Shown piece by piece: positions 12,178 through 24,089 of a stretch of DNA of 64,000 bases (within the stretch, counting starts at the first letter, position 1; each line of letters begins with the position of its first letter). This DNA comes from Stagonosporopsis chrysanthemi. Its lineage: Eukaryota > Ascomycota > Dothideomycetes > Pleosporales > Didymellaceae. The notes under the pieces were generated by a model. It searched no databases and had not been told where the DNA came from. It worked only from the letters and a program-made list of their open reading frames with translations. Position numbers and translations under genes: made by a program. The DNA lies in NCBI GenBank assembly GCA_022560025.1, contig JAFISE010000004.1:124001-188000 (forward strand), in the 5' to 3' direction.

Positions 12178-15100
12178 ATGTCCCTCGACGGCCATCGTGA
12201 TGCTTTACTTAGAGAGAAGCGGAACGAGAGCGTGTAAGTACCACGCGCCGAAATTGTCGCACTATGGCTTGATCGATTCTATGAGTCGATGCGACACCGA
12301 AAAATCGCTCGCTTTGTTTTATTGTTTTGTGGTGGTGCTGATATTGTGGTGCTTAGGACGTGCAATGAGTCCCGCAAGCGCAAGCTGCGCGAGCTTTACA
12401 AGTATACGGTCTACCTGGAAGTGCCCGACAAGTGGGCCAACAACGCCCAGTTGGACCAGCTTGAGGATCGTTTCTTAGACGAAAACGATATCGAAAAGTA
12501 TGTTTTCTTTCCTTCGATTTCTCTTTCCATTTGTTCATCTTCACAAGCTTATTACTTGTTAATCATGTTGCTGTTGTCGTTCCATTCCACTGACGTTACT
12601 GCCCTGCAGAGGCCGACGCTTCAATGATACATCGCTTCCATTCCCCTTCTCTGGACAGCAACCACCCTTACCGTCAGCTCTACCTTTTTCGCATCCCGGA
12701 AAGCCAGCAATTTCTTCGTTTATCAAATCATCACCTTCTCCCATTGCCAGCGCCAGCCTAGAAGAACAACTACGCGCAGCATCTACCTCGCCATGTGTTA
12801 TCACACAGTCGCCGCCACCTGCAGATGCACCGAACCACGACGATGATCACCATTCCTCGAGGCCATCTTCTGTTGCCCTTCCTACAGGCGTGTCGTCACC
12901 AGCCGGGTTGTCTTTGGTGGAAGATAGAGCGTCCAGCAAGTCATCTACAGCGGCTCAGGCTACCATCGAGGCGCTGGCTGTTCAGGATGTTAGATTAGGA
13001 GGTGGTCTTGACCCAAGAGAACGATCTGTCGACCCGAAGTCTGTCACCGAACCTGTCGTAGAAGACAATATCACTATCACCGCGGCAGAGGACAACCCCA
13101 AGGCCCCTCAGGTTGTCCATTTATCGCCGAAGGAGGTCCAGGAAGCACGGCTACAAGAGACGGAGCGCAAATTGGAGGACAGTGCAAACAAGGAACCGAA
13201 AGAGGAGGAACGACCTTCACTACCACAACCAAATGGTGGGGCAGATGCGGTGTCCTCGCCGTCATCCACGGTTGGACCATACTCACAGGCGACTCCGCAT
13301 GCACCGCACCACTCTCCCGACACCAGCCCCGATACTGAAGCCTTCCAAGATCCCGCACATCCTCTTGTTTTCCACGACGACATTTTGGACCCAGCGGCAC
13401 AGCAAGTAAAGGAAGACCATGAGCGCGCGCTGCAGAAACAGATGAAGGAAGCCCGGGAACGTGCACGTGGACCAGACTCTCCAACATCGGATGTGGAAAA
13501 ACAGATTGAAGATGAGCAGGCAATACGTTTGGCTCGAGACGGGAAGAGTCGATTGAGTGAATCGACCGGCAGCGCAGGTCACTCGATGACACAGGAAGCC
13601 GAACAGGTTGCAAATGAAACTGTGGTCGCACATGCCTCCCAGAGCCAACCGGAACCTACTGTTGATTCACTTCCCACACCAACCACAACCGCGCCCGAGC
13701 CGTCCATCGTGGATCGCGAAAGTACCGACAAGGTTGTTGCGCAACTCAAAGAGAACCCAGTAGCTGACCATCCTACACCTCCTGCCGAAGTTGACCTTGA
13801 TATGACTGAAGCGCCGGCTTTAATCAAACAAGACATATCTTCGAGACAATCATCACCGCGTCGTGAGCGCATGACGACACGGGTATCGTCAGGAGCTATT
13901 CGACAGAAATCCGTCTCCGAGATCATTAGTGAGCATGCGGCACATAAGGCAGTGTTGACCCCGCAATCTAGCACTCTGTCCAGTCCACAACGCCCGCGAC
14001 AACAGGATCGAAAGTCGATGGAAGTTTCGACGGTGGTTTTCGCGAAGAAGAACTCTTCGAAGCCTTCCAAGGGCATGCAACTCTACGACCAAGACTACGC
14101 ATCACTGCAAGGGGCTTCCGAGGATTCAAGCCGAGATTATCTAGAGGGCTTATTCAAATTTCAAGCACACCACCCTCCTCGATCTCTTCCACTGCAAGAA
14201 CTCGTCACTTCTGCTCGGAAGACTCTCTCTACGGCCGGCACTCTTGCCATGATCCGCGAGAATCAAGATTACAAAATTTTGAAGCGGGTCTACCAGCTTC
14301 AAAATGCAAATCGATGGTCGCTCCGACAGCTTCAGAAATCCGCAGAGCCAGAACGTCCGTTCACACATCAAGATCAGCTTTTGCTGGAGATCAAGTGGAT
14401 GCAGACGGATTTCAAGGAAGAGAGAAAGTGGAAGCATGCTCTCGCTGCGACCTTTGCCGAGTGGTGCGCAGAGTACGTTCACAGCGCTCCGGAGGAACGC
14501 ACAGCTCTTCGAGTCAAGGCAACCATTCCCAAACCCAGTATGCACACAGCAACTGACGACGACATGCATAATGCGCCAACACCAGACCTTGTGCCTTCTG
14601 GCGCACATGAAACAGAGAGCGAGTCATATGGCGATGATGAGGAGCTCCTCACACCGTTCCACACTGACCCTCCGGCCGGCGTGTTTTCTCTTGGCTACAA
14701 CGATGTGGTCATGAAAATTGACCGCACCTCCGCCAGCGACCACATGTTCCGCGAATTGCCGTTTTATGAACCTATGCTTGAGGGAGCTAGTGATGTCACG
14801 CCTTTCTCGATCGCCGAACCACCTATCCTACCCGTCTCAAAGTTCGTTACCGGAAAGTTGATGTCTCAGATCAAAGGACCACCGAGAAAACGCAGTAGAT
14901 ACGACTACGATTCCGAAGATGAGCCTTCCACGCCGCCCAGTCGGGCTGGGACTTCTGCGGAGCACTCGATGCCATCCACTCCAGGGCGAAGGCTGTTCTG
15001 TCGCAACGACTTGCCTCCTGAAATGACCGATGTTGCGCTTTTCAATGCTGAGAACAAGCATGTAAGGGACAGACTACAGGCAGCGCACCAGTTCAGACCG

Positions 15101-16798
15101 CCTACCGAATTCAACATGCCCTCGGTCGCTTTCTTTGAGAATCGGACACCGTCACAATGGTTGTGGGAAGAAGACCAGAAACTCCGTGCTCTCGTCAAAG
15201 AGTACACCTTCAACTGGTCTCTTGTTGCACAACAACTAGCTTTGCCGTCCAAATTCACTTCAGGGTCTGGTCGCCGCACACCTTGGGAATGCTTTGAGCG
15301 CTGGGTGCAACTGGAAGGGTTGCCTGCAGAGATGTCGAAAACGCAGTATTTCCGCACCTATCAAGGTCGTCTGGAGCAGGCCAACAAAGTCGTGTTCGCT
15401 CAATTCCAAGCCCAGCAACAACAGCAACAGCAGCAGTCCGGGGGAGCAACACCAGGGCAACCCAGAAGGCGTCCTACTACCACACCAATTCGTGTCGAGA
15501 GGAGACGGGAGAACCGCCACCTTGCTATCATCGACGGTATGCGTAAGCTAGCTAGGAAACGCGAATCTGCGGCACACAAGCAGGCAGAATCGCAAAAGGC
15601 AGCAGCACTTAGGAAAGCGCACGAGCCTGCAGCGCCCAAGAATAATGTGCACACTCCGCAGGAGTTCAGCAAACTCAAATGGGAGCGCGAGGAGAAGCTG
15701 AAGGCAAAGCAGATGCAACAGGAAATTGCCGTCAGGGTAAGTGCGATCGAAACGTATGATAGACCTCGTACTCAAAAACCACAGAATCACATGGCTGCCC
15801 AGCGTCAAGCTCAAATCAACGCACAAAATGGTGTGCCTAACGGCGTACCACAAATGCAGCGTAACGGCACACCCGGTGGCGCCAACTCCAACATGCCTGT
15901 TCAAATGGCCAATAATCAAGCACAACAAGCCCAGAATGCGGCCGCGATGGCCGCACGGTCCCAGCAAGGCCAACAAGGAATGCCGAACAATCTCAACATG
16001 GCTGGTATGCCGATGGGTACACCAGGCGTCCCGCAAGCGCAAATGCAGAGCAACATGCAAAACGGCCAGCGGATGGGACCTCCAGACCAGATGCGCATGG
16101 CCATGCAGCGCAACCAATTCAACAGCCCCAACCAACAACAGCAATTCCAGATGCAGCAACAGCAGCAGATGAACATGGCCAACAATCTCGCGACTCAGGG
16201 CATGAATATGAACATGCCTAACGCAAATATGATGGCGCCCATGGGCAACCAAAGCATGAACGGGAACATGAACGGTGCGATGAATGGCATGCCCAACAAT
16301 GCGGGATCGCCCCGTGTGAACCAGGCAACACCGAACATGCAGCGTCAGAACGTCGCTAATGCAAGTGGTCATGTGCCTCAGTATCTGCAGCTGCAGAACA
16401 CTATTAAAATGCAGCACCCAGAATGGACGAATGAGCAAGTGCAGAAGTCGGCCTCTGAGCAGCTCCAGAGATACATGGCCAAGCAACGTGCACAAGCAAT
16501 GAACGCGGCAGCTGGCTCTCCGGGGATGTCTTCGTCATCACCTCAAATAGCCAACAACCAATTCATGCAGCAGAACGGCGGCATGGCTACTAGTCCGCCT
16601 GTCAGTGCGGTGCAAAACTACCAGCAACAACTGGTACAGCAACAACGATTAATGAGCCAACAACGACAAACACCACAACAAGCTGGCAGCCCGGGCTTGA
16701 ATGGACGACCACCGAGCAGAAGCGCTACGCCCCAGAATACGCAGCAGATGCAGCAGAGCCCCGGCCTGACACAAGCTCAGCCCAACCGCACATCCTGA
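12178..16798 (+). CDS. EAF1: NuA4 histone acetyltransferase scaffold subunit EAF1/VID21
   Basis: Platform subunit of the NuA4 complex in the nucleus. Exons are 12178-12233, 12357-12497 and 12610-16798, giving 1461 aa. The start is MSLDGHRDALLREKRNES; an ATG 28 bp upstream in another frame meets a stop. Features in order: the conserved N-terminal ESRKRKLRELYKYTV; a long acidic low-complexity region; an HSA domain (LLLEIKWMQTDFKEERKWKH); a SANT/Myb domain (TPSQWLWEEDQKLRALVKEY to CFERWVQLEG); and a Gln/Asn/Met-rich C-terminus of over 300 residues with CAG-type glutamine runs. Bases 15736-15783 form a perfect 48-bp GT-AG intron that also reads open in frame, so a 1445-aa form is equally plausible. 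Confidence 0.9.
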
Positions 16799-17336
16799 AT
16801 AGGCTAGGCTAGGGATGACCTCTGGAGGCATCTCATATATTCAAAGCTTGTTTTGCACTGTATATATCCTTTTAATGTTCTCTTTACTGGCCTGTGCGAC
16901 AGGGAAGGTTTGGTGAAGCGATGCCAACGAACGGTGTTGGCGGCGTTCTCAGGCGCTAGGAGACCAGCGTGGGTGGATCTTTGGTGGGAACACTGCGAGC
17001 GTTTTATTTGGTGGCCAAGAAGCCTGTAGAACTTGAATACTACAAAATCTCGACACAAGTCGGACTCAGATATAGCCCAACTGGTCTTACTGTGGTGTGC
17101 TGATCGAATTGCCTGGATAGTTCTCACGACCCGAATAAATCTAAGCATTCACATTGCCAAGATAGTGAAACGCGCCTTAGTATCAACTGCAGCGAAGAAC
17201 TGGCTAGATTATGTAGTAAAGATGACAGCAATAATTACGTTTGACTTTTGACGACACCACGAAGAGCGACGAAGAGCGGACTTGGTTCCATGGGGTTGGC
17301 CCTACGTTTTCAACATTCAACAGCCCAAACTTCTAT
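16799..17336. other. Convergent 3' intergenic region EAF1 / GH5
   Basis: Holds the 3' flanks of two convergent genes and is moderately AT-rich. No gene or repeat was recognised. Confidence 0.4.
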
Positions 17337-18829
17337 TTAGACCACCGTAACATTCATAGCCTCAGTCCAAGGCTTCCAGAACTCCTCAATACCCTTCTCG
17401 TACTGCCACCCCGTCCAGTCTGGCGTCGTCAACCCCCACGTATCTGGGAAGCCCTGCACGCCAGAGCGAATCCTGTAGCTGCCAGCCACGCTCCACATCT
17501 GCCAGCTAATTTTGTTCTCAATGGTATACTCCTTCAGACAGTTCTGCAGCGTATCGTTGAAGATGGTCTCGTCTTGCGCGGTGCCAAATTCGGAGATGAT
17601 GACTGGTGTCTCGCGAACAGCCTTGGGGCAGTCGTTAGTCACGTTGCAGGCAGGCGGCGCCTCGATGCCGAGCGCGTTCATCCCGTTGCGGTAGAAGCCT
17701 GCCTTGATGATGTCGCAGTTGCCCGTGTCCACGTCCTCGCTCATGCGGTACAAGTGCAGTTCCCAGACTAACTTGTCGGCCCATGCGTGGTCGTCGACGT
17801 TGAACACCACAGGGTCGCGGCGTGCGGCGTCGCGGATCGCGGTGCACTTGTAGCAGGGTGCGGTGAGGATGTTCTTGCCGGTGGTCAGCGCAGACAGGTC
17901 CTGTCCGTACTGCATGCCGCCCCAGAGGATAAGGATGTCGGGGTTCGCCTCGTGGATGGCATCCGCGCCTGCAGTGAAATTGCCCACCAGCGTCTCCCAG
18001 TTGTAGTACAGGTCTGTAACGTTCCAAGATTCGCGCACCTCGTTTCTCAGTGACATGCTGGGGATGTTGGGATGCTGCTTTGCCCAGTTGGCGACATAGG
18101 CGAGGCCGCGGCGCCAGTGGGTGGCGTTGAAGCTTACATCGTCGAACCAGGCGTTGCCATCGATGTGCGAGCAGCACCATTGCGCTTTGCCGACATGAAC
18201 ATCGGGGGAAATGAACAGTCCCTTTTGTTCGGCAATAGAGACAATATCAGACCAGATTTCGAAACGGGTGGTCTGGGTTGTCCAGCTGGGATTCTTCTCG
18301 AGGATCTCGTTGGTGACCTTCGTGCCGTTCACGTAGCCCAAGGCGTTGATCAAAGCGACCTCCAGAGGCACGTCGGTCCCGTTCCTGTCGTAGACTTGGT
18401 CGATCATCTCGATGGCGTATCCCCTGCTGCCATTAGAAGGAGGTCCAGCAAACGGTCTGAAGTACGTACATGCGGATATAGTTCCAGCCTACGCTTTTGA
18501 TGTCGTCGAGGATCTCTTCGGCTGATGCCCACTCAAGACCTTCTGGAATCATTGTCTCTCCTACGCCATTGTTAGCAAATGTTATTGTAGCAAAACATCT
18601 TTTGCATACCCGACATAGGCCAATTGACACCAGCCCAAGTTGTCTCCTCTCCACGGCTATCCACAATATGCCTTCCTTGCGTGCTCCACGGGCCATGGAA
18701 TGCAGTCCCATTGCTCTGCCTCCTCAAATGCTGTGAGAAGTGAGGCTCTTGGACTGTTGGCGGCAAGTAGCTAGCAGACACCAGCGCGCCCGCAAAGACC
18801 GTAGTCAACAATAGCTTTGGACCCAGCAT
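17337..18829 (-). CDS. Secreted glycoside hydrolase family 5 (cellulase-fold) enzyme
   Basis: Extracellular beta-glycanase or glycosidase. Exons are 18610-18829, 18470-18560 and 17337-18423, giving 465 aa. The N-terminus MLGPKLLLTTVFAGALVSAS is a signal peptide. The protein has the GH5 order: WAGVNWPMSG near the first strand, SVGWNYIRM, the acid/base glutamate in SLRNEVRESWN, DDHAWADKLVWELHLY, and the nucleophile glutamate in PVIISEFGTAQDE. Many Asn-X-Ser/Thr sites fit secretion. The C-terminus ends shortly after the barrel, with no carbohydrate-binding module. The subfamily and substrate (cellulose, mannan or glucosylceramide-like) cannot be told from motifs alone. Confidence 0.87.
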
Positions 18830-19826
18830 TGTGTGCTCTGCAGATCTTTACGACAATTGCGTTGCCCGGGACCACCGCCGTCTTATACCGCCGAACATCC
18901 TGCTCTTCCGCATCATGACTTGCATAGCCCTCCTAAGCTCTTGTAAAGCTATCCCAATTGACGTAGATGTCTGCTGATCACAGCCGGCCTGTCGGGCGAT
19001 TGCGGTCCGAACACCAGGGTTCTTACGGAATCATGCTGTGAAGGGTAGACCGCCCGCTAAATGACATGTGGGGAAGCGGTTTTCCAAGGTTCAGACGCGG
19101 TCCTCCGCCTTTTCCAAGGTTAAATACGCTGAGGTGCGGAGAAATCGCCGCGCTAGATGGAATTGAGCCTCAGGAACCGGCACTGCTGCCGAGGTTGAAG
19201 ACCTACAGTTTGCAGCACTGAGGTTTCCTGCTGTTGTTGAAATGCACGTCGAAACGCAATCGTGATGTTGCTCAGCTCACTAGGCTCACTCTGGAGCCAT
19301 CGATACCAGCTTTCTAGCTTGTCTTTCTTCATTGACGCGTGCTGTAGTATGCCAGAAACACCTGCGTGACGCAGATCGCACAAGACAAACGCGAACAGGC
19401 AGACGGGCAATGCAGTGTGATTCGCCAATCTCACACCATCTGTTTCTTATGAAGGGCTGGAAATTGGTTTGTTAGTGCATTGCGAGGTTGATCAGCAGCT
19501 CACATCCTCACATGCGTGACGTGACCGAACTGTCACAATTCGGTAGCAAACAAACATCCTTGCAATCTTCCAACTTAGCACTTCTCATCCTCGGGGCTGC
19601 ACCTACAACAGAAAAGCATACAGAGGTTTAAAAGTTTGATGTTCGTTACATTGGTATATGTGGTAATGGTATCGATGGGTGCCACGCAATATGTGCGCCA
19701 GGACTATGCCCTTCATGCTTTTAAAACGCCCAACTCTCCATTTGATGCATTAAATGACCTCGCGGGCCTCATCTTGTGTATTCGGCAATGTCTTCTTCCG
19801 CGTTCGTTCCTTGACTTGCGGGCTGT
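18830..19826. other. GH5 upstream region; no gene recognised
   Basis: About 1 kb between the GH5 start and the 3' end of the small membrane-protein gene. It contains a duplicated ttttccaaggtt at about 19079-19122. A minus-strand reading frame at 19153-19434 has no ATG start and no recognisable product. Confidence 0.4.
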
Positions 19827-20288
19827 TTATTTGCCCTTGGGGTTGCCAAGCTGCTGCTCGTAGAACTTGTTCGGCCAGACGCCCTGCTCATAGTCAGTAA
19901 TTGACTATTGCTCAGTCTTTGTGTAGGGCTCACCTCGCTCTGCTGGCTTGAGTGGTTGCCTTTGAAGTGATCTGAATCAGGGCCCTTGTTGCTGCCACCC
20001 TCTTTCCTGCCCTCGTTGTCTGTCGATGAGCCTGCACAAAACGTTAGCAAGTGTTCCAAAGCCGTCAAGCAGTGGCTAGCGCTGAGTTTCTTTTGCAGTA
20101 CCTCGTAGGCTGGCCTGAGCAGGCGTGTGTGTGGGGTTGCCTCCACCGGAGGAGAAGCGGTTCTCAATGTTCTCAACGCCCTGGGTTTTGTAGGGGTTGG
20201 GGAACCAGTACTGGCGCATGTACAGGTAATAGCCAAAACCAACGGCACCGCCGGCCATGAAGATCTTGGGCACTGAGAGGGGAGACAT
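19827..20288 (-). CDS. Small membrane-anchored fungal protein of unknown function (113 aa)
   Basis: Exons are 20102-20288, 19934-20031 and 19827-19883, giving 113 aa. The N-terminus MSPLSVPKIFMAGGAVGFGY is one hydrophobic helix followed by YMRQYWFPNPYKTQGVENIE; the middle is Gly/Ser/Asn-rich and polar; and the end is WPNKFYEQQLGNPKGK. The length and single N-terminal helix resemble small mitochondrial inner-membrane proteins, but I do not recognise a family and assign no function. The first donor (GTACTG) is weak. The last acceptor is a NAGNAG site (gagcag), so forms with or without one Gln are possible. The three exons join in frame and keep the conserved-looking C-terminus, which favours a real gene. 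Confidence 0.7.
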
Positions 20289-20786
20289 CGCGTGTATTTG
20301 ATGTGGTGCCGAAAGCCTTTGATTGCGTGAAGTGCAGTGGTGTGATGAGAAACGGTACAAGGAGCTGAGGGAGTCTACGTCAGGGCGATGAAGCTTGGGG
20401 AAGTACAGATGTCAATTATTCGGTTCTAGGCCAATGACACTGCGGATAGGCGCGTCACGGTGCGGTACGAATGTCTGAATGGTGTCGTCATAACTGTCAA
20501 TTGATGATGCCCTAGGCAAAGCTCGATGGAGCTATCCGAAAGGCGTTAGGATGCGGCTGAGACGCGAGCAGCTGTGGCTGGCTAACTGTGGCTGCGAATT
20601 TGCCGTCTCCTTGAATTGGCAACTGGACACGCAAGCCCAACTTGAGACTGTCCGCCCTTGCGCATATTGTTGGGAAGAGGAGAGAGTTGTTGCAGGCGAT
20701 AGCAGACTACGAGAGCTTCATGATTCTTCGGCAAAAGCAGTCTTGAGAAGCAGCGACCGCAACGGCATCCAGCGCATTCCAATATC
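20289..20786. promoter_or_regulatory. Divergent region between the small membrane protein and the EXS gene
   Basis: About 500 bp between divergent starts. No motif or ORF of note. Confidence 0.35.
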
Positions 20787-22147
20787 ATGGACGGTGATCC
20801 GGCCGTTGAGCCAGAACTCGATGGCTTCAGTCGCGTGCTGCCATTGCCTTACCGCGTGGCCCTCATCATCGTCCTCGGTATGTCTGCGCGATCCAACCTC
20901 AGTCTTATCTACTAACACGTTCTCGCAGGCATCTGGGCATGGGGACTCAACCTACACTACCTTTCTCTAATTCGCATCGACGTTCCCTCCCTCATCCGCT
21001 ACCCTTCACGCTCCTCGCCGCATCACCTACCGCACCACCTCTCCTGCTACCGCATTGCAACCTTCCTCTCAATACCGCTCGCCCTGTCCTTGTTACTGTT
21101 CTGGACCTTGACGCACGGCAGTCCCGCACACATCGCAGCATGGGAGATACTGCCAAACCTATACCTCCTCGTCCTTGTTGTAGGCTTCATCGCGCCCCTA
21201 CCCTTCGTCTCACGCGCAGGTCGCAGTAGGACGCTCAGCACGTTGAAGCGCATAAGTATTGGAGGCATCGCGGAAGCCGCAGATGGGAAGTTTGGCGACA
21301 TCTTGCTCGCTGATGCGTTGACATCGTATGCAAAAGTGCTGGGCGACCTGTTCGTCTCACTGTGCATGTTCTTCTCGTCCTCGCACAGCAGCACTGGCCC
21401 ACCGAACCGCAACTGTGGCGGCGCATTCTGGGTGCCTTTCATAATCAGCATACCATACCTGATACGGCTCAGGCAGTGCATCACAGAGTACTTCCGCGTG
21501 CAGCGCGCGAACGCGCAGACGGGCTCTATATCAAAGGCCACAGGCTGGGGCGGTGTGCACCTTGCCAACGCACTCAAATACAGCACCGCGTTTCCAGTCA
21601 TTATGCTGAGCGCTTTGCAGCGCACGCCGGAGCCAGAGAAGTATGGCGTCAGCGAAACAACGCTGTTCAGAATGTGGATGGGCGCCGTGGTGATCAATTC
21701 TGGATACTCTTTTTGGTGGGATATAATGCGCGATTGGGACCTGACCTTGTTCTCGCCCAGAGAGAGGAACAATCCGGAGCATCCTTTTGGACTGCGCCGA
21801 CATCGGTACTTTCACGCGAAAGAATTTTACTACGCTGCCGTTGTCATGGATGCCCTGCTGAGGTGTACGTGGAGCCTGAAGCTGTCACCGCATCTTGACC
21901 ATTTCAACGACCTCGAGGGTGGCATCTTCACAATGGAGGTGCTCGAGGTTTTGCGAAGATGGGTATGGATCTTCTTTCGCGTGGAAACTGAGTGGGGTGG
22001 GTACCTCAGTCTGAACAACGCTCGAGAGGATGGGATTGCTAACGTACGACAGTGCGCACTCACCGCGGCCCAGCTCCCGATGACATTCTGCTCGGTGATA
22101 TCGGCTCCAACCGTTATGATGATAGCGAAACGGACCGTTCGGATTAG
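20787..22147 (+). CDS. EXS-domain membrane protein, ERD1-like
   Basis: Likely Golgi/ER membrane protein; yeast Erd1 is needed for retention of luminal ER proteins and Golgi phosphate recycling. Exons are 20787-20877, 20929-21996 and 22053-22147, giving 417 aa. Membrane segments include YRVALIIVLGIWAWGLNLHY, ALSLLLFWTLTHG and LPNLYLLVLVVGFIAPLPF. The EXS core is seen in PYLIRLRQCITEYF, NALKYSTAFPVIMLSAL, NSGYSFWWDIMRDWDL and the closing RRWVWIFFRVETEW. Splicing intron 2 (21997-22052) gives the family ending TEWVRTHRGPAPDDILLGD and an acidic tail. The short N-terminus without an SPX domain separates it from SYG1/PHO81-type proteins. Confidence 0.87.
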
Positions 22148-22249
22148 ACATTATAGACTAGACTTTCTTCACTACAATGATACCCTATTAGTACGGCTTA
22201 AGTATCTTATACAACTAATGCTCGGTGTGTAGGAGTTAAAGATGTCAAA

Positions 22250-23436
22250 GCAAGGTTGAAGAACAAGACCAGAGATCGTGTATAACTCGATGAACAGCTA
22301 TCTCAACTTGTGTTCACTGTTGGCTGTCAAGATGCTTGTCGCCGATCAGGGACGTCAGGACCGAGAAATGACAGCGTTACATACCCTTAGAAGAAATCAA
22401 TCCGACCAAGCAGGTCATCAACATTTCCTGATTATGCATGGATTTTTTCGAAATCGAAGGCACCCGATGGGACCCATGCTTGCCTTGTATTGGAGATGCT
22501 TGGGACCTAACCTTGTAGACTTCATTGACGGCTATGCCCCTGAGTATAGGCATCCTGGGCCAGTTGTGAGGAGTAAAATCCATCAAATCCTTCTCGGCTT
22601 GTACCCGTTGCACGAAAAAGGCATAGCACACGGGGGCAGGTGATGGACTTGTTCACGATAGCATCATCGTTGAATTCTCCCAGACTAACATGCTCGTAAA
22701 ATGAAATTAACTGTTCCTGAAATACAACCAGTAAGAAAGCAAGCCTCGCTAAAGAGACTCGGAGGTCCTGGCATCAGCCCTGTCAGAAGAGCCACACTCG
22801 AGCCTGACATGCTTCGACACCTCGTCAGGCCTACTGAATATCCGCAAGATCAAGTCTCAGACCAGTTAAGACAACAGACTTCGGTCAAAGCTTCACAGCT
22901 AACCATGCAGGTTCAGGATTGCATATCCCAATCACTTTTCGACCTGCCGAGACTGTATTCAGGGACACGGTAGACCATCAAATGGACTTCCGGAGTCTGG
23001 GATGCATGGTAACTTCTTATACTCGAGGCTGATCTTTCGGCCTACATTCATGACTTCCAAAATCAGTTTTTTGGATTGCTCATGCAGCCACTATTTGGTG
23101 CCACTCTGTAAACGCCTGCTGGTCTCATCACGCAGATGCTTTCAAACACCGATGAGACGTTACCTCAGCGTTGGCAGAGCAATTGCCGCCTAATGTCCTC
23201 AGTTTCCAAGAGAAAAGAGACGCATAGTGTGATACACATCAACCATCACCTGAAGAGCTACGTACCCTCCAAGAGTCGCTACATGAAATGTATTTCCAGA
23301 CAGGACAAAATATTCACATGAGCCAGGAAGAAATTTTCCAGGCGGAAGCGTTGCTTCAGAAAACGCTGCGTCTGGAACCTGCCCCAGGAGTTTCGGCGCG
23401 AGAGCTCCTACTGGACCCCTGGTTGCTGAAAGGGTG
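22250..23436 (+). pseudogene. Decayed SRPK-like serine/threonine kinase pseudogene
   Basis: Pieces of a fungal SR-protein-kinase-like gene lie in order on the plus strand but in different frames with stops between them. Around 22326-22643 there is LAVKML (ATP-lysine region), a GHQHFLIMHGFF stretch, LGPNLVDFID and LLGLYPLHEKGIAHGG, ending in a stop exactly where the catalytic HGDLH loop should continue. Around 22880-23010 come remnants of the DFG/activation region (TDFGQSF) and of the DHxxDxxSLGCM helix. Around 23240-23436 lies the C-terminal part (EELRTLQESLHEMYF, SARELLLDPWLL). No single reading frame covers it and the catalytic loop is broken, so it should not encode an active kinase. I do not reconstruct an intact form. 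Confidence 0.75.
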
Positions 23437-23697
23437 AGGGGGTTCAACGAGGCTTGGTCAATTTGGTTTCCGTTTGGCATAGCACAGCATAACGAGCGCG
23501 ACCTTGCATCGAAACATGTGTCAATGGTTCTCATGTAGTTAAAAACTCCTCACTCTCTCAGGTAGGAAAGGTTTGGAGTGGCTGCTGCACGTTGCTTCAT
23601 ATATTGGGGTCAAGGCACATTGGCTTTCCGCATCGACCATAAGTGAAACTATCGGGACCTTAGAGCGCGCAAAAAGAACAGGCCTGTGTCCGAGAGA

Positions 23698-23711
23698 GGA
23701 ATCGAATACGC
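23698..23711 (-). promoter_or_regulatory. Possible downstream B box of the U6 gene
   Basis: Just past the T-run the minus strand reads gtattcgattcct, one or two changes from the TFIIIC B-box consensus GGTTCGANTCC. A B box downstream of the terminator is known for yeast U6 (SNR6), though at greater distance. The match could be chance. Confidence 0.4.
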
Positions 23712-23721
23712 GCAAAGAGGC

Positions 23722-23830
23722 AAAAAAATGGTAGCGTCTCTTTGTGATTGCGTGTCATCCTTAGTGCAGGGGCCATGCTAATCTTCTCTGTGTTTTTTCA
23801 ATTGACCATTTGCCCGTAGGCAAAAGAAAC
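23722..23830 (-). ncRNA. U6: U6 spliceosomal snRNA
   Basis: The minus strand reads as a U6 snRNA. It has a 5' stem-loop (CTTTTGCCTACGGGCAAA), the ACAGAGA box (23785-23791), the AGATTAGCATGGCCCCTGC core containing the AGC triad, and the AAGGATGACACGC internal stem-loop region. It ends in a T7 run (23722-23728) acting as the RNA polymerase III terminator. A TATATC element sits about 20-25 bp upstream of the 5' G. The core is nearly identical to U6 of other eukaryotes, so identity is secure; the exact 5' base is inferred from the stem-loop. Confidence 0.96.
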
Positions 23831-24089
23831 ACGAATTTAAAACTTGATATATTGAACACATTGTCTTCTTGTTGTGAAGGTGATGGGCCCTGGCAGGCGC
23901 AAGGCTCGAGGCACTCGAGGCAGCAGCGATCACATGAGCGACCACTTTTCTTTGCCTGGGTCAGCGGTGGATCCGTGGCTTGGGCTTTGTTATTTCTGCC
24001 ACGGGAACATATAGTGCAACCAGTGAGAGCTCAGTGAAACAGTGAGAACCTGGTTGTTCACCGGCGGCCCTGGTGGCTGGCGCACGAAT
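23831..24089. promoter_or_regulatory. U6 upstream region with TATA element
   Basis: About 260 bp between U6 and the 3' end of the SDR gene. It contains the TATA-like stretch at about 23848-23854 that suits a type 3 Pol III promoter. Nothing else recognised. Confidence 0.5.

Noticed and set aside
15548..16495. 315-codon minus-strand frame rich in His, Leu and Arg
   Set aside because: It is the complement of the Gln/Asn/Met-rich EAF1 tail; the composition is explained by antisense of CAG/CAA/ATG codons.
17241..17771. 176-codon plus-strand frame opposite GH5
   Set aside because: Overlaps the catalytic domain of GH5 on the other strand and has no family features.
19153..19434. Minus-strand frame with a signal-peptide-like start
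   Set aside because: The first codon is GTG, not ATG; no ATG context or exon partner was found.
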